This document shows, in pieces, positions 24,649 to 33,475 of a stretch of DNA of 64,000 nt (the stretch's first letter is position 1; each line of letters starts with the position of its first letter). Under the pieces are notes generated by a model that was given only the letters and a program-made list of their open reading frames with translations, had not been told where the DNA came from and made no database searches. Source of the stretch: Solibacillus ferritrahens (lineage in GTDB: Bacteria; Bacillota; Bacilli; Bacillales_A; Planococcaceae); NCBI RefSeq assembly GCF_037027585.1, contig NZ_JAXCLE010000008.1, positions 1-64,000 of the forward strand, given 5' to 3'. The translations under genes were made by a program, and so were the position numbers.

Positions 24649-25305
24649 TTATTTGCCTCCTTCCACAGAGTTCTTTTTAGTAGGAAGGACTTCACCACGG
24701 TAGATCCAAACTTTTACGCCTAGTTTACCATAAGTAGTGTCTGCTTCAGCATGTGCATAATCAATGTCAGCACGTAATGTGTGAAGCGGAACAGTTCCTT
24801 CGCTATAGTGTTCAGCACGCGCGATGTCAGCGCCACCTAAACGACCAGATACTTGTGTTTTAATACCTTTTGCACCAGCGCGCATTGTGCGTTGGATTGA
24901 TTGTTTTTGAGCACGACGGAATGATACGCGGTTCTCAAGTTGACGAGCGATGTTTTCAGCTACTAATTTAGCATCAAGATCTGCACGTTTAATTTCAATA
25001 ATGTTAATATGCACACGTTTAGCAGTTAAATCAGTTAAATGTTTACGTAAGTTTTCAACTTCCGTACCACCTTTACCGATAACCATACCTGGTTTCGCAG
25101 TGTGAATAGTAATGTTTACGCGATTTGCAGCGCGTTCGATTTCTACTTTAGATACAGATGCATCTTTAAGTTTAGTTTCGATATATTTACGTACTTTGAT
25201 ATCTTCGTGTAATAAGTTTGCATAATCTTTCTCAGCGAACCACTTAGATTCCCAGTCACGAATAATACCAACACGTAGTCCTATTGGATGTACTTTTTGA
25301 CCCAC
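24649..25305 (-). CDS. rpsC: 30S ribosomal protein S3
   Basis: S3, 218 residues, opening MGQKVHPIGLRVGI. The KH domain carries VIGKGGTEVENLRKHL, and the C-terminal domain carries GRLGGADIARAE. It sits at the mRNA entry channel and takes part in mRNA unwinding. Confidence 0.98.
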   Translation of the reverse strand: MGQKVHPIGLRVGIIRDWESKWFAEKDYANLLHEDIKVRKYIETKLKDASVSKVEIERAANRVNITIHTAKPGMVIGKGGTEVENLRKHLTDLTAKRVHINIIEIKRADLDAKLVAENIARQLENRVSFRRAQKQSIQRTMRAGAKGIKTQVSGRLGGADIARAEHYSEGTVPLHTLRADIDYAHAEADTTYGKLGVKVWIYRGEVLPTKKNSVEGGK

Positions 25306-25308
25306 GGA

Positions 25309-25653
25309 TTAAACCCCCTTCTTCTCAGATACCACAATAGTAATGTGGCTAGTACGTTTGTTAATTGCCGATGCACGACCTTGGGCACGTGGACGGAAAC
25401 GTTTTAATGTTGGACCTTCATCAACAAAGATTTCAGATACAACTAAGTTATTAATATCTAACTCGTAGTTGTGTTCAGCGTTAGCGACTGCAGATTTTAA
25501 TACTTTCTCAACGACTGGAGACGCCGCTTTTGGAGTATGACGTAAAATTGCAACTGCTTCACCAATTTGCTTGCCTCGAATTAAGTCTACTACTAGACGA
25601 ACTTTACGAGGAGCGATACGAACTGTACGAGCGATAGCTTTAGCTTGTGTCAT
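25309..25653 (-). CDS. rplV: 50S ribosomal protein L22
   Basis: L22, 114 residues, with IAPRKVRLVVDLIRGK near the start and the tunnel hairpin segment FVDEGPTLKRFRPRAQGRA near 75-93. It contacts all domains of 23S rRNA and narrows the exit tunnel. No deletion or change of the kind linked to macrolide resistance is obvious. Confidence 0.98.
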   Translation of the reverse strand: MTQAKAIARTVRIAPRKVRLVVDLIRGKQIGEAVAILRHTPKAASPVVEKVLKSAVANAEHNYELDINNLVVSEIFVDEGPTLKRFRPRAQGRASAINKRTSHITIVVSEKKGV

Positions 25654-25675
25654 TAGGATTTACCTCCTCTCAAAA

Positions 25676-25954
25676 TTAGCGTCTTGTTTTCTTGTCATCT
25701 GCACCGTGACCTTTATAAGTACGTGTCGGTGCGAACTCACCAAGTTTGTGACCTACCATATCTTCTGTCACGTATACAGGAACGTGTTTACGTCCATCAT
25801 ATACAGCGATTGTTAAACCGATGAAGTTTGGGAAGATAGTAGAACGGCGAGACCAAGTTTTAATAACTTGTTTTTTCTCAGAAGCCTCTTGTGCTTCCAC
25901 CTTTTTCATTAGGTGGTCATCAACAAAAGGTCCTTTCTTTAAGCTGCGACCCAT
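25676..25954 (-). CDS. rpsS: 30S ribosomal protein S19
   Basis: S19, 92 residues, opening MGRSLKKGPFVDDHLMKK. It sits in the 30S head with S13. The core WSRRSTIFPNFIGLTIAVYDG is characteristic, allowing for its length over 20 as two joined segments (WSRRSTIFP and FIGLTIAVYDG). Confidence 0.97.
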   Translation of the reverse strand: MGRSLKKGPFVDDHLMKKVEAQEASEKKQVIKTWSRRSTIFPNFIGLTIAVYDGRKHVPVYVTEDMVGHKLGEFAPTRTYKGHGADDKKTRR

Positions 25955-26014
25955 TTAGGAACCTCCCTCCGTGATACGACCACGGCTCTCGAACTGAACC
26001 GTAGTATTACCACT

Positions 26015-26845
26015 TTATTTTTTACGTCCGCGAATAATAAATTTAGATGATTTATTTTTCTTTTTACGAGTTTTGAAACCAAGAGTTGGTTTGCCCCATG
26101 GTGTCATTGGTGATTTACGTCCGATTGGAGAACGTCCTTCACCACCACCGTGTGGGTGATCGTTAGGGTTCATTACAGAACCACGAACTGTTGGGCGTTT
26201 ACCTAACCAACGAGAACGACCTGCTTTACCGATGTTGATAAGTTCGTGTTGTTCGTTACCAACTTGACCGATTGTTGCACGGCAAGTAGCAAGAATTAAA
26301 CGTACTTCACCAGATTGTAAGCGAACGATTACATACTTGTCTTCACGACCTAATACTTGCGCAGAAGTACCAGCTGAACGTACTAATTGTCCACCTTTAC
26401 CAGGTTTCATTTCGATATTATGGATTGTTGTACCCATTGGAATGTTTGCTAATGGTAAAGCGTTACCTACTTTAATATCCGCTTCTGGACCTGAATAAAT
26501 AGTTTGACCTACTTCAAGACCTTTCGGAGCTAAGATATAACGTTTTTCACCGTCAGCATAGTTAATTAAAGCGATGTTCGCAGAACGGTTTGGATCGTAC
26601 TCGATTGTAGCAACGCGTCCTGGAATGCCGTCTTTAAGACGTTTAAAATCGATAACACGGTATTGTTTCTTGTGACCGCCACCGTGATGACGAACAGTAA
26701 TTTTACCCTGGTTATTACGACCAGCTTTGCGTTTAGTTGGTTCTAATAAAGACTTTTCAGGTTTATTAGTAGTGATTTCAGCAAAGTCAGATGATGTCAT
26801 GTTACGACGTCCATTTGAGGTTGGCTTATACTTTTTAATCGCCAT
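26015..26845 (-). CDS. rplB: 50S ribosomal protein L2
   Basis: L2, 276 residues, opening MAIKKYKPTSNGRRNMT. Near the C-terminus it has NPNDHPHGGGEGR, whose His is needed for peptidyl transfer. It is one of the most conserved large-subunit proteins and ends in a basic tail (KFIIRGRKK). Confidence 0.98.
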   Translation of the reverse strand: MAIKKYKPTSNGRRNMTSSDFAEITTNKPEKSLLEPTKRKAGRNNQGKITVRHHGGGHKKQYRVIDFKRLKDGIPGRVATIEYDPNRSANIALINYADGEKRYILAPKGLEVGQTIYSGPEADIKVGNALPLANIPMGTTIHNIEMKPGKGGQLVRSAGTSAQVLGREDKYVIVRLQSGEVRLILATCRATIGQVGNEQHELINIGKAGRSRWLGKRPTVRGSVMNPNDHPHGGGEGRSPIGRKSPMTPWGKPTLGFKTRKKKNKSSKFIIRGRKK

Positions 26846-26886
26846 TTGTTTTCCCTCCTTCTTAAAGGTTCTTTATAAATTAGAAA

Positions 26887-27171
26887 TTAGATTTCGAATA
26901 ATTCGATTTCTTTTGAATCAGCAGTTAATTTAACAATCGCTTTACGACGTTTGTTAGTGTATCCACCGAATTTACCAACGCGTTTGAACTTACCTTTGTA
27001 GTTCATAACGTTTACTTTCTCAACTTTAACGCCGAAGATTTCTTCAACAGCATCTTTAACTTGAGTTTTGTTAGCGCGAGTGTCTACTTCGAAAGTATAC
27101 TTTTTCTCTGCCATAATTTCTGAAGAACGCTCAGTAATGACCGGACGTTTTAAGATATCACGTGCTTCCAT
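26887..27171 (-). CDS. rplW: 50S ribosomal protein L23
   Basis: L23, 94 residues, with RPVITERSSEIMAEKKYTF near the start. It sits at the tunnel exit and docks trigger factor. Its ATG overlaps the rplD stop by 1 nt. Confidence 0.98.
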   Translation of the reverse strand: MEARDILKRPVITERSSEIMAEKKYTFEVDTRANKTQVKDAVEEIFGVKVEKVNVMNYKGKFKRVGKFGGYTNKRRKAIVKLTADSKEIELFEI

Positions 27172-27794
27172 TATCCAAGCACCTCCTCAACTTTTTTTAC
27201 AGCATCTTGAGTGAATACAACTTTATCGTGACCTAATAAGTCTAATACGTTGATTCCTTCAGCTGTTAACACTGTAACACCAGGGATGTTACGAGCAGAT
27301 AAAATAGCGTTTTCGTTAACTTCAGAAGTTACGAATAATGCTTTTTTGCTGATTTCTAGTGCAGCTAATACTGCTTTGAAATCTTTAGTTTTTGGTGCAT
27401 CAAATGATAATGCATCAAGTACTACTAAGTTTTGCTCTAATACTTTCGTAGATAAAGCAGACTTAATCGCTAAGCGACGAACTTTCTTAGGTAGCTTGTA
27501 AGCGTAACTACGTGGAGTAGGACCGAATACAACACCACCGCCACGCCATTGTGGAGAGCGGATCGAACCTTGACGAGCACGACCAGTTCCTTTTTGACGC
27601 CATGGTTTACGACCACCACCAGCAACTGCTGAACGGTTTTTAACTTTGTGATTACCTTGACGTAGTGATGCGCGTTGTGCAACAACTGCGTCGAATAATA
27701 CAGCTTCGTTTGGTGTGATTCCGAAAATCGCATCGTTTAATTCGATTTCACCAACTGAAGCACCTGTTTGACTAAGTACTGAAACCTTTGTCAT
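27171..27794 (-). CDS. rplD: 50S ribosomal protein L4
   Basis: L4, 207 residues. The extended tunnel loop is GGRKPWRQKGTGRARQGSIR near 65-84. L4 constricts the exit tunnel with L22 and, in E. coli, represses its own S10 operon; whether that happens here is unknown. It lies 26 nt after rplC. Confidence 0.98.
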   Translation of the reverse strand: MTKVSVLSQTGASVGEIELNDAIFGITPNEAVLFDAVVAQRASLRQGNHKVKNRSAVAGGGRKPWRQKGTGRARQGSIRSPQWRGGGVVFGPTPRSYAYKLPKKVRRLAIKSALSTKVLEQNLVVLDALSFDAPKTKDFKAVLAALEISKKALFVTSEVNENAILSARNIPGVTVLTAEGINVLDLLGHDKVVFTQDAVKKVEEVLG

Positions 27795-27820
27795 TCCTGT
27801 TTCCTCCTTTCTTGAGAAAA

Positions 27821-28450
27821 TTATTTAGATTTAATAGCAGTCTTAACTGTTACTAATGCTTTTTTAGAACCAGGAACATTACCTTTAACAAGTAGTAAGT
27901 TGCGCTCTGCATCAACCTTAACGATTTCAAGGTTTTGAATAGTAACAACTGTGCCACCCATTTGACCAGGTAATTTCTTTTGTTTGAATACGCGGTTCGG
28001 AGCTACTGGACCCATTGAACCTGGACGACGGTGATAACGAGAACCGTGAGACATAGGGCCGCGAGATTGACCATGACGTTTAATAACACCTTGGAAACCT
28101 TTACCTTTTGTTACACCTGTTACATCGATTACATCGCCTTCAGCGAAAATTTCTACCTTGACTTCTTGACCAACTTCGTAAGCTGCAGCATCTAAGTTGC
28201 GGAACTCACGGATGAAGCGCTTAGGAGCAGTGTTTGCTTTAGCTACGTGTCCTTGCTCTGGTTTGTTAGAAAGCTTAATACGCTTGTCTTCAAAACCAAA
28301 TTGGATCGCTTCGTAACCATCAGTTTCAACAGTTTTCTTTTGTAAAACTACGTTTGGAGCAGCTTCGATAACTGTTACTGGGATTAAATCGCCGTTTTCA
28401 GCAAAGACTTGAGTCATGCCAATTTTTCTACCTAAGATTCCTTTAGTCAT
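27821..28450 (-). CDS. rplC: 50S ribosomal protein L3
   Basis: L3, 209 residues, opening MTKGILGRKIGMTQVF. The loop near the peptidyl transferase centre includes GSRYHRRPGSMG. It starts large-subunit assembly with L24. Confidence 0.98.
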   Translation of the reverse strand: MTKGILGRKIGMTQVFAENGDLIPVTVIEAAPNVVLQKKTVETDGYEAIQFGFEDKRIKLSNKPEQGHVAKANTAPKRFIREFRNLDAAAYEVGQEVKVEIFAEGDVIDVTGVTKGKGFQGVIKRHGQSRGPMSHGSRYHRRPGSMGPVAPNRVFKQKKLPGQMGGTVVTIQNLEIVKVDAERNLLLVKGNVPGSKKALVTVKTAIKSK

Positions 28451-28504
28451 TTGTCACACCTCCTGTAAATTTTGAAAAAAAGATTTTATATTGTGTTTTT
28501 ACCA

Positions 28505-28813
28505 TTAAAGTTTGATTTCGATATCAACGCCAGATGGTAAATCAAGCTTCATTAACGCATCAACAGTTTGTGGTGTCGGGTTAACGATGTCGATAAGACG
28601 TTTGTGTGTGCGCATTTCAAATTGCTCACGAGAATCTTTGTACTTATGAACCGCACGTAAGATCGTGTATACAGATCTTTCAGTTGGTAGTGGGATCGGA
28701 CCCGATACTCCAGCACCTGAACGTTTCGCAGTTTCAACGATTTTCTCAGCAGATTGATCAAGGATACGGTGATCATACGCTTTTAAACGAATACGAATTT
28801 TTTGTTTTGCCAT
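28505..28813 (-). CDS. rpsJ: 30S ribosomal protein S10 (NusE)
   Basis: S10, 102 residues, opening MAKQKIRIRLKAYDHRILDQ. Besides its place in the 30S head it is NusE, the antitermination factor that pairs with NusB and links NusG to the leading ribosome. I chose the ATG at 28813 behind a GAAGGAGGG site; the frame reaches 28927 only through the leader. It is the first gene of the S10-spc-alpha cluster. Confidence 0.98.
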   Translation of the reverse strand: MAKQKIRIRLKAYDHRILDQSAEKIVETAKRSGAGVSGPIPLPTERSVYTILRAVHKYKDSREQFEMRTHKRLIDIVNPTPQTVDALMKLDLPSGVDIEIKL

Positions 28814-28942
28814 TACTTTCCCTCCTTCTCGCCTATTTTCTAGACATTCTCCACGAAAATTTCTCCTACACACCGCCATGGCAAAGCGGCCGGGTGTGTC
28901 GGCAACCTCTCGCTTCATCGCAGTCAAAGACCAACATTCAAC
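28814..28942 (-). promoter_or_regulatory. Structured leader of the S10 operon
   Basis: Between the promoter and rpsJ lies a leader with a strong GC-rich hairpin: ACACACC and GGTGTGT arms enclose GGCCGCTTTGCCATGG-type sequence (about 28866-28894). The Bacilli carry a very similar conserved stem upstream of rpsJ. Its regulator is not known to me. Confidence 0.55.
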
Positions 28943-28971
28943 ATTATATACAATAAAAAAGAAGTTCGCAA
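28943..28971 (-). promoter_or_regulatory. Promoter of the S10-spc-alpha cluster
   Basis: TTGCGA (28966-28971), a 17-nt spacer and TATAAT (28943-28948) on the minus strand; a consensus -10 box. Confidence 0.8.
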
Positions 28972-29145
28972 GTCTTTTAGCAAAATTCTTTTTAATAATG
29001 TTTCGTTCTTTAGTTTATTTAAATGCGTTCGCTCTTTTTGAGCCGTTTTCTAGTATATAAGAGTATTAACTTGAAAGCAACTATTATGAGTGTAAACTAT
29101 TTTAAATAAAATATTCAGAAAATAAGTCGACTGTTTTTAATTAAA

Positions 29146-29178
29146 AAGAAGCCACCTTCATTTATTTGAAAGTGGCTA
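29146..29178 (-). terminator. Terminator after the antiporter gene
   Basis: The stem AGCCAC-C-TTCA/TGAA-A-GTGGCT (29150-29160, 29167-29177) has one mismatch and is followed by CTTTTTAATT on the minus strand. Confidence 0.75.
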
Positions 29179-29182
29179 CTTA

Positions 29183-30502
29183 CTATAGGAAGAAAACGAC
29201 TGCAATCCATCCAAAAATGATTTGCGGTATATTATAGAACATGAATGTCGGAACACACGTATCCCAAATGTGATTGTGCTGACCATCTACATTTAACCCT
29301 GCTGTCGGTCCTAGTGTTGAATCGGAAGCAGGTGAACCAGCATCTCCTAATACCCCTGCTGTTCCAATTAAACAAATAATCGCTAGTTCGCTTAAACCTA
29401 GTTCTAAGGCTATAGGAACAAAAATTGCCGCGATGATTGGTATCGTAGCAAATGAAGAACCAATTCCCATTGTTACGATTAAACCGACAATTAACATAGT
29501 TAAAACAGCAATACTTACATTTCCATTAAAAACGTCCATTGCTCCGGAAACTAATGTTCCAACATCTCCTGTTGCATTAATTACTGCTGAGAAACCGTTT
29601 GCCGAAATCATAACGAAACCGACAAATGCCATCATGCGCATTCCATCTGAAAGAACCTCATCAGCTTCTTTCATCTTCAAAGTTCCTGTTATATATAAAA
29701 TCATGATTCCGGCAATCGAACCTATAATCATTGAATCTGTTATTACTTGTATTATAATAGAAGCAATTAATGCGATTACAGCAAATACTAAGTGTGATAT
29801 TTTTACTTCTTTATTTAAGTTATTCGTTGCTTCTACTTTTACATCTTCATATTGTCTTGGTTTACGGTAAGCAATAAATGCACCGACTAACCCTACTGCC
29901 ATCCCAACTGCTACGATGGCCATTGCTTTTGGAACATCATTTAAAGCGATATCCATTCCGGCTAAAGCCATTTGTTCCACAATAATATTCTGATATATTA
30001 AACCGAAACCTGCAGGAATGAACATATAGGGCATAATTAAACCAAATGTTAAGATACATGCAATTAAACGACGATCAATTTGCAGCATATTCATTATTTT
30101 AATCATTGGTGGGACAATTAATGGAATAAAAGCAATATGCACAGGAATTAGGTTTTGCGACATAATTGCCATTGCTAGTAATACTAAGAAGATTAGTGCT
30201 TTTGCAGCACCTTTCTTTTGTGAATCGCCATCACGCTGTACTATTTTTAAAATAGCATTTACTAGCACTTCTGGTATGCCTGTACGGGAAATGGCCAATG
30301 CAAAGCCTCCAAGTAGTGCATAGCTCAAAGCAATAGTTGCACCGCCTCCTAGCCCCCCTACAAAGGCATTTATTGTTTCCGTTAAATTTAATCCTCCAGC
30401 AAGGCCACCGATGATCGCCCCTACTGTTAAAGATAAAACGACATTTATACGCAGTAAGCTCAAAATAAGCATGACCCCTACCGCTATTAAAACAGCATTC
30501 AT
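29183..30502 (-). CDS. Na+/H+ antiporter family protein, YuiF-like
   Basis: A 439-residue, very hydrophobic protein with about 11-12 membrane segments, glycine-rich helix ends (VGAIIGGLAGGLNLTET, GGLGGGATIALSYALLGGFA) and the conserved GDAGSPASDSTLGPTAGL segment near 400. These match the YuiF/NhaC-like family of the ion transporter superfamily, whose members are annotated as sodium/proton antiporters though substrates such as amino acids or organic acids are possible. I prefer the ATG at 30502; the ribosome site is weak. It is a single gene with its own terminator, between the Bce-type module and the S10 operon. Confidence 0.75.
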   Translation of the reverse strand: MNAVLIAVGVMLILSLLRINVVLSLTVGAIIGGLAGGLNLTETINAFVGGLGGGATIALSYALLGGFALAISRTGIPEVLVNAILKIVQRDGDSQKKGAAKALIFLVLLAMAIMSQNLIPVHIAFIPLIVPPMIKIMNMLQIDRRLIACILTFGLIMPYMFIPAGFGLIYQNIIVEQMALAGMDIALNDVPKAMAIVAVGMAVGLVGAFIAYRKPRQYEDVKVEATNNLNKEVKISHLVFAVIALIASIIIQVITDSMIIGSIAGIMILYITGTLKMKEADEVLSDGMRMMAFVGFVMISANGFSAVINATGDVGTLVSGAMDVFNGNVSIAVLTMLIVGLIVTMGIGSSFATIPIIAAIFVPIALELGLSELAIICLIGTAGVLGDAGSPASDSTLGPTAGLNVDGQHNHIWDTCVPTFMFYNIPQIIFGWIAVVFFL

Positions 30503-30586
30503 GTTGTACACTTCACTTTCGTCTGCTAAATTACTAATGTGTTAAAGTTACAAGAAATCTACTATTGAGTCAACGTTTTAGGACAA

Positions 30587-30621
30587 AATAAAACCGTCAA
30601 TTAAGAAAAAAATGACGGTTT
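30587..30621 (-). terminator. Terminator of the Bce-type transporter operon
   Basis: The stem AAACCGTCA/TGACGGTTT (30591-30599, 30613-30621) is followed by TATTTTG on the minus strand, 7 nt beyond the permease stop codon. Confidence 0.8.
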
Positions 30622-30627
30622 GAAGGA

Positions 30628-32619
30628 TTATAAAGCTTGTTTAATTATTTTTTTGTAATAACTGATTGTTAATGAGGCAAATACAATATACATCACAATA
30701 TATAAAGTCATTGTAATCAGGAGTGGTGTTGTCATTTCTGTACCGAATAAAAACCATCCCGATCTAACAGCAAAATAGCTGTGCAGTAAGCCAATAAGCA
30801 ATGGAACACCAAAATTAAATAGCTGCTTCATCATAATGCCTTTTAATAATTCATCTTGTGTGAAACCAATTTTACGGAGAATCCTATATGATTCTGCCTC
30901 TTCATCTGCCTCAGACATTTGTTTAAAGTAAAGAATACTACCTGTTGCAAGTAAAAAAGCCAAGCCTAAAAATGCTGTTGTAAAAATTGTTGTACCGAAA
31001 AGATTTAAATTGTATTCAACCGTTGACCGCTGTGAACTTAATTTATTCACTGTACTGCCTTCATGAGATTTAAATAATACATTCGCACCTGTCTGTTTAT
31101 AAAGCTTTTCCACCTGCTTATATGTTTCCTCATCGGCATTAGTTAAATTAATCGATGTTTGCTCTTGTGTTGAATAACCAATTGCGTATTCACTATTTAA
31201 TCGTTGCAGCTGATTAAAAACACTATCCTCAACAATAACAATAAATCCACCTGCCGTAACCCGCCAAGCTAGTACAGCAGTATCATTCACTTCTTTAATA
31301 CGTAACGGGATTTCACTTTCCTGATGTAAAAGAGTTAAGTCAATCGGTGCTTCAATTGGCATTATATTTGATTGAAAGCCGCTAAAGCCTGTAATAATAG
31401 CCTCTCCTTTGTTGAGCTGTACCTTAGAATTAAGCTGATGATAATCCGAAAGCGGAATTATTAAGGCATCTGATAATGTATTACCTTGAAACATACCTAT
31501 TACATCACCTGAAAATATTGTAGCCAAATCAAATTGTGCACTTGTTAATCTAAACGTTTTTTGTTCAAATGCGATACCTTCCTGCTTAAGCGCCTGAATG
31601 AATGGTTTTTCACGCCCATCTACCGCTATATAATCAGCCGGCATCTCATCTTCTGCAGAACTACTAGCTGAATAATAGCTAATATACGAAAGTGTTGTAA
31701 TCGCAAGAGACACCGCTGTTAGTACTGTAATAAGCGTTAATGATTTAGCATTGCCCTTCATACGATGCATTATTGGTGTGAGTGCCAGTACATCCGTTAA
31801 ATTTAGATGACCCTTTTTTGTAAGACGGAATAAATTCAACAAAAATGCTACCGAAAAACGGAAAACAAGATATGTGCCGCCAATTGTAGTTGCTAAAATA
31901 ATGACCATACTTAAAAATAAATTTGTCGTTTGCCCTGTAAACAACACAGTACTTCTATAATATCCATAAATAATTAAGCCGAGGCCAATCGCCCCCATCA
32001 TCATCGGAAATACACTAAAGCTTTTTACCCGCTCATCGGCTTGCTTTGATGCATTAAATAAAGATAATAAGGTTGTTTTACGAACCATAAACGCCATTTG
32101 AACTAAAATAATAACTAATAAAACCCCAAATACCATCAAAGTATTTACAACCGCTACTTTACTAAAAGTCATTGTCACTACTGCATCAAATTGCAAAAGT
32201 TTCAGCAAAATCATTGCGAACAATCGTGAGCTCAGTAACCCTAATACCATTCCGATACTTACTGCTCCGATAAATAGTAATATATTTTCAAAAGCAATTA
32301 AGCGTGTTACAAGTCCTTTTGTCATACCAATAAGCTGGTATAGTCCGATTTCCTTGCTCCTGCGCTTAATGAATAAGTGATTGGCATACAGCACAAAGAA
32401 TAACACAATAAAATACAGCATATACGAAGCAGCTTCAAAACCCGATGATGCTGTGCCGCTCACTTTTGTCGCTGCAATGATGGATTCATTGTATTGTAAT
32501 GTTACAAAAGAGAAAAAAAGCGTCACACTAAAAATTAGTGCAAAAAAGTATAAATAATAGTGACGCATGTTTTTTTGCATGCTTTTAAAAACGAGCTGAC
32601 TAAGCTTCACCTTGCTCAC
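30628..32619 (-). CDS. Bce-type ABC transporter permease
   Basis: A 663-residue FtsX-family permease. Ten transmembrane helices are predicted, with the diagnostic large extracellular domain of about 220 residues (about 315-535) between helices 7 and 8. In this family the permease both senses a cell-wall-active peptide and frees its lipid target, and it signals flux to the partner kinase through direct contact. B. subtilis BceB, PsdB and YxdM are relatives (bacitracin, lantibiotics, LL-37); the exact inducer here cannot be read from sequence. Its start overlaps the ATPase gene by 20 nt. Confidence 0.85.
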   Translation of the reverse strand: MSKVKLSQLVFKSMQKNMRHYYLYFFALIFSVTLFFSFVTLQYNESIIAATKVSGTASSGFEAASYMLYFIVLFFVLYANHLFIKRRSKEIGLYQLIGMTKGLVTRLIAFENILLFIGAVSIGMVLGLLSSRLFAMILLKLLQFDAVVTMTFSKVAVVNTLMVFGVLLVIILVQMAFMVRKTTLLSLFNASKQADERVKSFSVFPMMMGAIGLGLIIYGYYRSTVLFTGQTTNLFLSMVIILATTIGGTYLVFRFSVAFLLNLFRLTKKGHLNLTDVLALTPIMHRMKGNAKSLTLITVLTAVSLAITTLSYISYYSASSSAEDEMPADYIAVDGREKPFIQALKQEGIAFEQKTFRLTSAQFDLATIFSGDVIGMFQGNTLSDALIIPLSDYHQLNSKVQLNKGEAIITGFSGFQSNIMPIEAPIDLTLLHQESEIPLRIKEVNDTAVLAWRVTAGGFIVIVEDSVFNQLQRLNSEYAIGYSTQEQTSINLTNADEETYKQVEKLYKQTGANVLFKSHEGSTVNKLSSQRSTVEYNLNLFGTTIFTTAFLGLAFLLATGSILYFKQMSEADEEAESYRILRKIGFTQDELLKGIMMKQLFNFGVPLLIGLLHSYFAVRSGWFLFGTEMTTPLLITMTLYIVMYIVFASLTISYYKKIIKQAL

Positions 32620-33361
32620 CGCCTAAAACACTTTGCGTATTTAAAATTTGCTGGAAAAATTCTGTGCGGGATTTATCGCCCTTATACAACTCTGTATAGA
32701 TTTGACCATCCTTTAAAAACAGTACACGTGAACAGAAACTTGCCGCGACTGCATCATGTGTAACCATCATAATCGTTGCATTTTTTGCTTGATTAATTTC
32801 CGATAAATTATCGAGCAGCGCAGTAGCTGTTTTTGAATCAAGTGCTCCTGTTGGCTCGTCGGCAAATACTAACGAAGGATTAGATATCAGTGCACGCGCA
32901 GCAGATGTACGTTGTTTTTGACCACCTGAAATTTCATTCGGATATTTCGATAAAATATCCGAGATACCTAAAATGGAGACGAGATCCTGCAATCGTTTTT
33001 CTGCAGCCGCTTTTGGGATAGTACTAAGCGATAACGGTAATAGAATATTTTCCTTCACTGTTAATGTGTCGAGTAAGTTATAGTCCTGAAATATAAAACC
33101 GAGCTCATCGCGACGGAATTTTGCTAATGTACGCTCTTTCATCCCTTGTAACTTTTGCCCATTAATCTCCACAAATCCATCTGTCACTTGATCTATTGAA
33201 CAAAGTACATTTAATAACGTTGTTTTCCCCGAACCTGAAGGACCCATAATGCCAACAAATTCACCTTTTTCAACTTCTAAGTCAATTCCTTTTAGTACTT
33301 CCTGTGCAAGCGAACGCTTACCATATGTTTTTCGAACTTTACGTGCGATTAGAATACTCAT
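32600..33361 (-). CDS. Bce-type ABC transporter ATPase
   Basis: A 253-residue ATPase of the MacB/LolD class. Walker A is GPSGSGKT (about 41-48), Q-loop FIFQDYNLL, signature ISGGQKQR, Walker B LVFADEPTGALD and an H-loop MVTHD. It pairs with the downstream permease. I chose the ATG at 33361, which has AAAGGATGGGG upstream at normal spacing; an ATG three codons earlier lies inside that site. The gap of about 100 nt after the kinase gene has its own regulatory sequence. Confidence 0.87.
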   Translation of the reverse strand: MSILIARKVRKTYGKRSLAQEVLKGIDLEVEKGEFVGIMGPSGSGKTTLLNVLCSIDQVTDGFVEINGQKLQGMKERTLAKFRRDELGFIFQDYNLLDTLTVKENILLPLSLSTIPKAAAEKRLQDLVSILGISDILSKYPNEISGGQKQRTSAARALISNPSLVFADEPTGALDSKTATALLDNLSEINQAKNATIMMVTHDAVAASFCSRVLFLKDGQIYTELYKGDKSRTEFFQQILNTQSVLGGEQGEA

Positions 33362-33389
33362 TGTCCCCATCCTTTCTTGATATGTTCAT

Positions 33390-33461
33390 TTTACAAGTTC
33401 TGCCCTATTTAATCGTTTGATTTACATGACAAAAACGCTCGGTAAATGACAAGTTCGTCAC
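33390..33461 (-). promoter_or_regulatory. Candidate Bce-type response regulator sites before the ATPase gene
   Basis: TGACA-AGTT-CGTCA (33447-33460) is a near-perfect inverted repeat with a 4-nt spacer, like the boxes bound by Bce-type regulators. A second half-matching copy, TTACA-AGTT-CTGCC, is at 33391-33404. A TTGTCA -35-like box is at 33427-33432, but no good -10 box was found. The first site overlaps the kinase stop codon and lies inside the terminator hairpin. Confidence 0.4.
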
Positions 33462-33475
33462 ATTCCAAGCGTTTT
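33432..33475 (-). terminator. Terminator of the response regulator/kinase genes
   Basis: The stem AAAACGCT/AGCGTTTT (33432-33439, 33468-33475), with GG/CC and AATG/CATT inner pairs, ends in a T-run (TTTTTG) on the minus strand. It overlaps the last codons of the kinase gene. Confidence 0.65.

Noticed and set aside
24648..24698. 17-residue N-terminal extension of L16
   Set aside because: It is the end of rpsC read in another frame; the MLLPKRVKYRREHRG start is universal in the family.
27470..27733. Alternative 87-codon frame within rplD, and many similar frames across ribosomal genes
   Set aside because: These are out-of-frame shadows of conserved ribosomal proteins with low-complexity translations and no start signals.
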